From NCBI GenBank assembly GCA_045641065.1, contig JAZUGF010000080.1, forward strand, positions 1-17,134: a stretch of DNA of 17,134 bases, read 5' to 3'. Below are positions 1-5,264 of this stretch, one piece after another. A program made the translations under genes and the position numbers. The DNA is from UBA1723 sp045641065 (GTDB taxonomy: Bacteria > Bacteroidota > Bacteroidia > Bacteroidales > Paludibacteraceae). The notes beneath the pieces were generated by a model. That model saw only the letters and a list, made by a program, of their open reading frames with translations, was not told where the DNA came from and did not search any database. Numbering within the stretch: position 1 is the first letter of the stretch; every line of letters begins with the position of its first letter.

Positions 1-1
1 G

Positions 2-121
2 TTTGCATGGCTTGAAAATTTTAGAAGACTAACTATTGATTACGAATTTTACTCTGAGTCTTCTGTCGCAATGATTCAATTAGCCTTCTGCTTTTTGATC
101 CTTAACAAAATTTTCCACTAA
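2..121 (+). CDS. C-terminal fragment of a DDE transposase (cut by window edge)
   Basis: The second plus-strand frame is open from the window edge to a TAA at 119-121 and encodes 39 residues. The string FAWLENFRRLTIDYEFYSES followed by SVAMIQLAF is the typical end of IS5/IS4-superfamily transposases: the (ER)TFAWL...RRLxxDYE motif that carries the last catalytic Glu region, followed by an amphipathic helix with AMI.LA. The start and the DDE residues lie outside the window, so I cannot say whether the gene is intact. It is convergent with the rlmL-like gene, so the element sits downstream of that gene and should not break it. The family-level assignment is from motif memory; a transposase of some kind is likely. 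Confidence 0.7.
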   Translation, partial: FAWLENFRRLTIDYEFYSESSVAMIQLAFCFLILNKIFH

Positions 122-163
122 AATTTAAACAGCTTCTAAAAGAATCAAACTTAGATTAAACGG

Positions 164-192
164 TATGAGCCCGGTTCAATACCGAGCCCATA
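164..192 (-). other. 11-bp hairpin between transposase stop and element terminus
   Basis: Arms TATGAGCCCGG and CCGAGCCCATA flank a 7-nt loop. On the plus strand two positions are A/C mismatches. On the minus strand the same positions become G/U wobbles, so all 11 positions pair in minus-strand RNA. A T-rich run (193-214) follows on the plus strand. It may terminate transposase transcription, or block readthrough from the rlmL side into the element; the strand bias in pairing favours the second. Confidence 0.5.
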
Positions 193-240
193 CTTTATAA
201 ATTTTATTTTTTTAATGTCCAACTTTTGGGGTGCACCTCA

Positions 241-257
241 ACATGCCCCGTCTCTAC
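241..257 (-). repeat. Half of a GTAG-headed palindrome (REP-like) at the element boundary
   Basis: On the minus strand the sequence is GTAGAGACGGGGCATGT and then runs straight into the insertion sequence terminus. GTAGAGACG is shared with 13650-13658 on the plus strand. REP sequences linked to RAYT transposases carry a GTAG tetranucleotide beside a hairpin. An intact version would continue from the CATG centre into CCCCGTC, but here the insertion sequence replaces the second arm. Confidence 0.5.
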
Positions 258-270
258 CTTATCGTTTTTT

Positions 271-306
271 GTCAACGTCAGCGTCAAGGTTAACGTCAAC
301 GTCAGA
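271..306. repeat. Degenerate hexamer array, about six units of GTCAAC
   Basis: The units read GTCAAC, GTCAGC, GTCAAG, GTTAAC, GTCAAC, GTCAGA and end two bases before the stop codon of the rlmL-like gene (TGA, 308-310). Because the unit is six bases, copy-number change would not alter a reading frame. In one minus-strand frame it would encode alternating Leu-Thr, but that frame is not the frame of the gene. Confidence 0.75.
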
Positions 307-307
307 A

Positions 308-2143
308 TCAATCATCTAAATCGTCATTGTTGCGACGGTCGTTGCGGAAATTACCTTTTGTTCCTTTGAAACGGTCTTCCTTCGACTTGTGAGGACGGCC
401 ACCTTCTCTACGGTCGTCACGGCCTCCTTTGCGGAAGTCACGTCTGCCTTCTCTTCTCTCGTCACGATCACCTCTGCGGAAATCTCTTCTTTCGCCACGC
501 TCCTCACCATCTCTGTGGAAGCTTCTTCTGTCGCCTCTACGGAAGTCTCTTCTGTCGTCGTTCTCATCGTCGTCTCTGCGGAATCCTCTTCTCTCGCCAC
601 GTTCATCTCCACGTCTGTCATCTCTGCGGAATCCACCTCTTCTGTCGCCTCTGTCGCCACCTCTACGGTCGCCACGGAAATCACGTCTTTCTCTGCGCTC
701 CTCACCGTCGCCTTCAGAATCTCTCTCGAAACGCTTCTTGCGCTCGTCAAGTCTCTGCTCACGCTCTTTTCTCTCTGCGAAACGCTTCTCTCTCTCAGCG
801 CGTGCCTCCTGCTCTTCGTGGCGACGACGCAAGTATGATAGACGGTCAGCCTCTCTCAAATCATTACCATCCTCGTCGACATATTTTCTGCGGATAGGGT
901 GGAAGAATTCGTTCTCCTCACGGTTCTCGCGTCTCTCCTTCTCTTCACGATCTCTTTCCTCTCTCTCCTTGAAACGACGTTCTTTGCCATCACGCACGTA
1001 GTCTTCTCTACGACCTGAGAACATCTCATACTTGCGGAACTCGCAGTCGATGTCGCCATTCTTAAGAGCCACCTTGAATGATGGAGATAGACGGATCTGT
1101 GATGTAGCCTCGTTTGGAACTGTGATGATCCATGCGTTCTTGCCTGTGCAATCCTCCTTAAGCTTCTTGCCGATCTCAGCGTAAAGAGTAGGAAGATCGT
1201 CACCACCTCCGATACGCTCTCCGTATGGTGGGTTGAACATGATCATTGCGTCGCCCTCAGGGATATTAAGTTCCTGGAATGGGATACAAGTAAGCTTTAC
1301 GTAGCTTCCCAAACCAGCGTTTGTTACGTTCTTCTCAGCGATCTCGATGCTGCTGCGTAGGATATCCGAACCGTAGATTGTGTAGTCGAACTCTTTCTCA
1401 CGGCTGTCGTCCTGGAAGATCTCGTCGAACAAGTCAGCATCGTAGTCTTTCCATGTCTGGAAAGCGAATTTCTCGCGGTATAGACCTGGAGCGATACCCT
1501 TGGCGATCATAGCAGCCTCAACAAGGATTGTTCCCGAACCACACATTGGGTCGATGAAATCGCTCTCGCCCTTCCAGTCTGCCATCAATAGCATACCTGC
1601 AGCCAACACCTCGTTGATAGGAGCTGCTGTCTGAGCCACACGGTAGCCACGCTTGTGTAGCGACTCACCAGACGAATCCAATGAGATAGTACATGTTCTG
1701 TCGGCTACGTGGATATTGATATATAAGTCAGGATTTGTAAGACGCACACTTGGACGTTTGCCGATCTTCTCCATGAATCTGTCAGCAATCGCGTCTTTCA
1801 CTCTATACTGCAAGAACTGTGAGTGACGGAATACATCTGAAAAGACAGTGGCATCAATTGCAAAAGTCTTTCTGTCGTCAAGGTACTCATCCCAATCGAA
1901 GGCCTTCACTTTTTCATATACCTCGTCTGCACTCTCTGCCTCAAAAGTGTAGATAGGTTTGAGCACTCTCAATGCTGTGCGGCAAAAGAAGTTTGCCATA
2001 TACAACATCTTCTTGTCGCCTTCGAAGGTTACGCCTCTGCGTACTTCCTGTACGTTCTCAGCTCCAAGATCAATTAGTTCTTTTGCCAAAACGCCCTCCA
2101 ACCCTTGGAAGGTCTTAGCCACCATTTCAAATTTTTCTGCCAC
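308..2143 (-). CDS. rlmL: THUMP-domain class I SAM-dependent RNA methyltransferase with long charged tail
   Basis: This is probably a 23S rRNA guanine-N2 methyltransferase of the RlmL N-terminal/YcbY type (COG0116), acting on rRNA in the cytoplasm. From the GTG at 2143 the protein has 611 residues: an N-terminal ferredoxin-like/THUMP region (about 1-155), then a Rossmann methyltransferase with motif I as DPMCGSGT (198-205) and the catalytic NPPYGER (304-310). The core ends near residue 376. The remaining 230 or so residues are almost only R, D, E, G, K and F in RRDFRR/RRGFRR-like repeats, likely disordered and RNA-binding. It lacks the RlmK half of the E. coli fusion. Start choice: the open frame reaches a TTG at 2149 and has GTG at 2143 and ATG at 2125. 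The residues EKFEM before the ATG look conserved, so GTG is preferred. It is the last gene of the holB series, 12 bp after the hypothetical gene. Confidence 0.85.
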   Translation of the reverse strand: MAEKFEMVAKTFQGLEGVLAKELIDLGAENVQEVRRGVTFEGDKKMLYMANFFCRTALRVLKPIYTFEAESADEVYEKVKAFDWDEYLDDRKTFAIDATVFSDVFRHSQFLQYRVKDAIADRFMEKIGKRPSVRLTNPDLYINIHVADRTCTISLDSSGESLHKRGYRVAQTAAPINEVLAAGMLLMADWKGESDFIDPMCGSGTILVEAAMIAKGIAPGLYREKFAFQTWKDYDADLFDEIFQDDSREKEFDYTIYGSDILRSSIEIAEKNVTNAGLGSYVKLTCIPFQELNIPEGDAMIMFNPPYGERIGGGDDLPTLYAEIGKKLKEDCTGKNAWIITVPNEATSQIRLSPSFKVALKNGDIDCEFRKYEMFSGRREDYVRDGKERRFKEREERDREEKERRENREENEFFHPIRRKYVDEDGNDLREADRLSYLRRRHEEQEARAEREKRFAERKEREQRLDERKKRFERDSEGDGEERRERRDFRGDRRGGDRGDRRGGFRRDDRRGDERGERRGFRRDDDENDDRRDFRRGDRRSFHRDGEERGERRDFRRGDRDERREGRRDFRKGGRDDRREGGRPHKSKEDRFKGTKGNFRNDRRNNDDLDD

Positions 2144-2155
2144 TTGCAAAATTCA

Positions 2156-2908
2156 TTAAATTTCTTGCAAAGATACGCTATTTTCCAAATCATTAGCATC
2201 AGCCATGCTCATTTTTCTTTTCTCAGCACGACGATAATAATAGATAATACCGTATTCCTTACATTTATCAAGTTTTTCCTCTTCTTCTTTGTTTGCGTAA
2301 GTGCTCTCCACCTCATCCCAGATCTGAAGGATTACTGCGTCGACCTCCTTATTAAGTTCGTTCACCTCCTCCATCTTTCTTACTGTGTTGGCCTGAAGCA
2401 CCTTCTGCTTGCTCTCTAGCTCGGCGAAGTTCTCATAGAACACTTTCACTTTCTGGATCGACGGGTTGTAGATTGGAGCTCCACCCTTCATCTGGCGGTC
2501 ACGCTCACCGTTGATTACTTTCTGTCCCCACTCAAGAAGCTTCTCATCTGTGGATAGATCAGGCACGACGGTGTTCTCTGGCTGCAAACCGTATAGTAGC
2601 TTGAACTCAGCCTTGATCTCCTTTCTCAACACACACATATTCACCACCTGGATGAAGTGAGAAACGTATAGACGGGCCATCTTCAAAGTCTCCTGATAAC
2701 CCTTGTTGCTCTTCACCTGTAGGTCGGTGCACTGCTTATACTCATTCAACGCGCGCTCGTAACGGATAAGTAGAGCTCTCGCGTCTTCAAGTGATTTCAA
2801 CGAAAAAGCAAGGTTACGGATGTCTCCGATTTTCTCCCCCTGCTGAACTGCCGACTTCAATGTACGAAGACGGGCTTGGTTTGTATTTGGTAATCTTCTG
2901 TATGGCAT
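2156..2908 (-). CDS. Conserved Bacteroidales hypothetical protein, helical
   Basis: A 250-residue protein of unknown function that begins MPYRRLPNTNQARLRTLK. I recognise the opening (MPYRRLPNT-) as typical of a conserved Bacteroidales hypothetical family, but know no assigned role. The sequence is strongly helical and charged, with a likely coiled coil around residues 150-205 (runs of E/K with spaced hydrophobics) and an aromatic patch GIIYYYRRAEKRK near the C-terminus. There is no signal peptide or membrane segment, so it is probably cytoplasmic. It starts 19 bp after the prenyl synthase stop and has a strong Shine-Dalgarno sequence, unusual in this window, so it may be translated independently. 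The rlmL-like gene follows after about 12 bp. Confidence 0.8.
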   Translation of the reverse strand: MPYRRLPNTNQARLRTLKSAVQQGEKIGDIRNLAFSLKSLEDARALLIRYERALNEYKQCTDLQVKSNKGYQETLKMARLYVSHFIQVVNMCVLRKEIKAEFKLLYGLQPENTVVPDLSTDEKLLEWGQKVINGERDRQMKGGAPIYNPSIQKVKVFYENFAELESKQKVLQANTVRKMEEVNELNKEVDAVILQIWDEVESTYANKEEEEKLDKCKEYGIIYYYRRAEKRKMSMADANDLENSVSLQEI

Positions 2909-2915
2909 TTGTTAG

Positions 2916-2923
2916 TCCTCCCT
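2916..2923 (-). promoter_or_regulatory. Shine-Dalgarno sequence AGGGAGGA for the hypothetical gene
   Basis: A purine-rich AGGGAGGA lies 7 nt before the ATG at 2908 on the minus strand. Most other starts in the window have only A/T-rich leaders, as usual in Bacteroidota, so this site is exceptional. It also fixes the start codon. Confidence 0.6.
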
Positions 2924-2927
2924 GTAA

Positions 2928-3899
2928 TTAGTCTTCTCTGTAAAGAAGAGATTCTGCGATTGATTTCAACACCTCTTTCTTGTCAGCGCTCAACGAAAGC
3001 TGGTTCAATGATTCCAACGCTTTCTGGTAGTAGCTGTTCATTTTCTCCTCAGCGATCTTGCCGATGTTAAGAGAGTTGTAGATTGCTGTCACGGCGTTCA
3101 CCTTCTCGTCTCTGTCGAATGTCTCTTTTGCGATCCACTCCTCCAAAGATTTCTTAGTGTCGCCCGACGCTTTTTCAAGCGCAGTGATTAGCAGGTAAGT
3201 CTTTTTATTGCAACAAATGTCGCCACCGATTTTCTTGCCGAATTTCTTAACGTCACCATAGACATCCAACCAGTCGTCCTTCAACTGGAATGCCAAACCA
3301 ACGTTGATACCAAACTCATAGATTAGATCAGCATCCTTAGCCGACGCTTTTGCACAGATAGCTCCGACCTTCAAGCTGCAAGCAAGAAGCACAGCTGTCT
3401 TCAAACGAATCATAGCGATGTATTCGTCTGCTGTGACGTCGTTGCGTGACTCGAAGTCCATATCGAACTGCTGGCCTTCACACACCTCGATTGTAGTCTG
3501 GTTGAAGACGTTAAGTAGAGATGGAAGCAACGAATGCTCTGCTCTGCACATCACCTCGTAGGCCTGGGATAGCATCACGTCTCCAGAAAGGATAGCGGTG
3601 TTCTCATTCCATTTCTTATGTACAGTTGGTTTACCACGACGCATATCAGCTTTGTCCATGATATCATCGTGAAGTAGGGTGAAGTTGTGATACACTTCAA
3701 GTGCACATGCCGGATAAACGGCATCATTCACTTTGCCGCCAAAGAGGTCGCACGCCATCAACGCGAAGGTTGGGCGAAGACGTTTTCCTCCAATGGAAAG
3801 CACATATCGAATAGGCTCATACAAATTGTATGGCTCCTTGCCTTCGAAAATCGAGACAAGTGTTGATTCGATTAGTGGAAGATAATCTTTTGTGTTCAT
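2928..3899 (-). CDS. Trans-polyprenyl diphosphate synthase (short-chain type)
   Basis: The enzyme condenses isopentenyl diphosphate with allylic diphosphates in the isoprenoid pathway. The 323 residues show the family motifs in order: GGKRLRP (37-43), the first aspartate-rich motif DDIMD (78-82) followed by RRGKPT, GQQFD near 142-146, and the second aspartate-rich motif DDWLD (208-212). The residue five before DDIMD is Phe (HNFTLLHDD) and the motif has no insertion. In the known family this pattern is seen in short-chain GGPP/FPP synthases, while long-chain enzymes have a small residue there, so a C15-C20 product is inferred. The ATG at 3899 is the only good start. It is 73 bp downstream of trmB, the largest gap in the operon, with a 16-bp inverted repeat between them. 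An AAGGA stretch about 13 nt upstream may aid initiation. Confidence 0.9.
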   Translation of the reverse strand: MNTKDYLPLIESTLVSIFEGKEPYNLYEPIRYVLSIGGKRLRPTFALMACDLFGGKVNDAVYPACALEVYHNFTLLHDDIMDKADMRRGKPTVHKKWNENTAILSGDVMLSQAYEVMCRAEHSLLPSLLNVFNQTTIEVCEGQQFDMDFESRNDVTADEYIAMIRLKTAVLLACSLKVGAICAKASAKDADLIYEFGINVGLAFQLKDDWLDVYGDVKKFGKKIGGDICCNKKTYLLITALEKASGDTKKSLEEWIAKETFDRDEKVNAVTAIYNSLNIGKIAEEKMNSYYQKALESLNQLSLSADKKEVLKSIAESLLYRED

Positions 3900-3936
3900 A
3901 TTTAAATATAAGTCCTTTGTTTCTTTGTTATAGTGC

Positions 3937-3984
3937 GATATTGTTTAGTGCGTCTAGTTATAACTCAACGCACTAAACAATATC
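3937..3984 (-). repeat. Perfect 16-bp inverted repeat overlapping the trmB stop codon
   Basis: Arms GATATTGTTTAGTGCG (3937-3952) and CGCACTAAACAATATC (3969-3984) are exact reverse complements, separated by 16 bp that contain the 10-bp palindrome AGTTATAACT (3956-3965). On the minus strand the first arm encodes the final Asp-Ile-Val-stop of TrmB. A third partial copy, TAGTGCG, sits at 3931-3937. No U tract follows, so it is not a standard terminator. It could be an mRNA 3'-end protector or attenuator within the operon. Confidence 0.85.
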
Positions 3985-4749
3985 CTGGCTGCTATTCTTC
4001 TCGCTACGCTTGCTTCTGTTGTAGCTGCGGTAGGAGTCGTATTCGATATCCACGTCTGGCTCCACAAATTCATCTCTATGTGTCACTTTGAACGACACAT
4101 ATTTGATTGTTAAGCCACGCTCCAACCACTGTGATTCGTAGTAGGTGCGGATGGATAGGATTTTGTCGTCGGAGAATCCTGAGTGGTAAAGATCGTCGTT
4201 GCTGAAAGTCACTTCATAACGGTTGCTCTTTATCATCTCATTTGTGTAAGTGAACATGAAGTTACTGTCTGTCTTAAGGTGGAGAGTACCACCGTCTTTC
4301 ATGATCTCCTGGTATAGACTCATGAAACGAGTGCTTGTAAGACGTTTGTTCACCTTCTTCATCTGTGGGTCTGGGAATGTGATCCAGATTTCCGACACCT
4401 CATCTTTGTCGAAGAAACCTGCGATGGCTTCGATGTTTGTGCGGATGAACGCCACGTTTGGCATCTTTAGTTCAAGAGCCTCTTTTGCACCTGCCCACAT
4501 TCTTGCACCCTTGATGTCGACGCCGATGAAATTCTTGTCGGGATACATTTTAGCAAGTGCGACGGTGTATTCGCCACGTCCACAGCCTAATTCAAGCACG
4601 ATAGGATTGTCGTTGCCGAAGAATGTATTCCATTTTCCGCTCATCTCGTGTCTGCCTCCAAACTCCTGCTTCAAGTGGTAGAAGGGGCATTGGAACACGT
4701 GTGGATAGGAATCCATATCGCTGAATTTCGCCAGTTTGTTTTTTGCCAT
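3973..4749 (-). CDS. trmB: tRNA (guanine-N7-)-methyltransferase TrmB
   Basis: TrmB makes m7G46 in the variable loop of tRNAs using S-adenosylmethionine. The 258 residues show the SAM-binding ELGCGRGEY (53-61) with the acidic ribose-binding GVDIKGAR (77-83), then the family signature TFPDPQMKKVNKRL (124-137), a variant of the canonical FPDPWxKxxHxKRR, and LHLKTDS (156-162). An N-terminal extension FQCPFYHLKQEFGGRHEM precedes the fold, typical of the Bacteroidetes subtype. The ATG at 4749 lies 23 bp after the gldH stop, consistent with cotranscription. The last three codons and the stop lie inside the inverted repeat at 3969-3984, so the C-terminal residues may have been set by arrival of that repeat. 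Confidence 0.93.
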   Translation of the reverse strand: MAKNKLAKFSDMDSYPHVFQCPFYHLKQEFGGRHEMSGKWNTFFGNDNPIVLELGCGRGEYTVALAKMYPDKNFIGVDIKGARMWAGAKEALELKMPNVAFIRTNIEAIAGFFDKDEVSEIWITFPDPQMKKVNKRLTSTRFMSLYQEIMKDGGTLHLKTDSNFMFTYTNEMIKSNRYEVTFSNDDLYHSGFSDDKILSIRTYYESQWLERGLTIKYVSFKVTHRDEFVEPDVDIEYDSYRSYNRSKRSEKNSSQDIV

Positions 4750-4772
4750 CGCTGTTCTTTTTTGTCTTTTAA

Positions 4773-5264
4773 TTACTCTACAGAGGCTTTGCGCACACGG
4801 ATGCCGACATCTGAGATGCCTTCAAGCACGTCTTCACGCATTCCCTGCCAAATGTTTATTTTGTAAGTACCTTGTTTCGGAAATTTAACCAACGGCATGA
4901 ATGACACAGGCAGATGGTAGATGTTGGCGTAATATGACGCCATTCCGTCGCCCACCCAATGTCCGTGGTTGTCTGCCAACGCACACTCGATAGTGTCGCT
5001 GTAGATGTCGCCGGCTGGACTTGTTGCTTCGATGAAAAGCCAAAGATTCTGGTATTTGTATGTGCCTTTGTTTCTCACGTCCACCACGATTTCATAGCAG
5101 TCTGTAGTGTCGTTCATCACATACTCGAATGCCAATGAACTATCCTTTTCCCATCCGTCTTCAGGAATATCCTTGATATCCTGGTAGACGCAATTGTCGC
5201 CACACGAGCACAATCCTGTGAACGCAAGAAGCAATAGTAGAAATCCTGAGATGATTTTATTCAT
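4773..5264 (-). CDS. gldH: GldH family lipoprotein
   Basis: A 163-residue lipoprotein. The signal peptide MNKIISGFLLLLLAFTG ends in a lipobox LCSC with the lipidated Cys at 21. The mature part is mostly beta and resembles GldH, including the WLFIEATSPAGDIYSDTIE region and GTYKINIWQGMREDVLEGI followed by a short VGIRVRKA end. GldH was defined in gliding flavobacteria but is widespread in non-gliding Bacteroidales, where its role is unclear. It sits in the Bacteroidetes order holB-ricT-gldH. The start is the ATG at 5264, which overlaps the ricT stop by 8 bp (ATGAATAA), so translational coupling is likely. The reading frame stays open far upstream into the repetitive ricT tail, but that part is an out-of-frame reading of the tail and is not used. 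Confidence 0.88.
   Translation of the reverse strand: MNKIISGFLLLLLAFTGLCSCGDNCVYQDIKDIPEDGWEKDSSLAFEYVMNDTTDCYEIVVDVRNKGTYKYQNLWLFIEATSPAGDIYSDTIECALADNHGHWVGDGMASYYANIYHLPVSFMPLVKFPKQGTYKINIWQGMREDVLEGISDVGIRVRKASVE

Larger units (their letters stand above)
1..240 (+). mobile_element. Right end of an insertion sequence (partial)
   Basis: The stretch holds the 3' end of a transposase gene (2-121), about 95 bp of AT-rich DNA containing a hairpin (164-192), and a terminal sequence at about 216-240 that ends in CA, with the core TTTTGGGGTGCACC. Read on the minus strand this terminus begins TGAGGTGCACCCC and continues with AAAAGTTGGACA. From memory this resembles terminal inverted repeats of IS3/IS150-type elements, whereas the transposase fragment looks like the IS5/IS4 DDE group, so the family is not settled. 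The left part of the element is outside the window. The boundary at 240 is inferred from the CA end and from the abrupt start of a palindrome half at 241. Confidence 0.6.

Noticed and set aside
271..306. CRISPR-like repeat
   Set aside because: Six-base degenerate units without spacers are a simple tandem repeat.
316..1206. Several open frames on both strands opposite or overlapping the rlmL-like tail
   Set aside because: They are by-products of the R/D/E-rich repeats, with biased Ser/Arg/Thr composition and no recognisable domain.
3937..3984. Integron attC site or dif site
   Set aside because: The conserved R box and core site patterns are not seen and no integrase gene is near.
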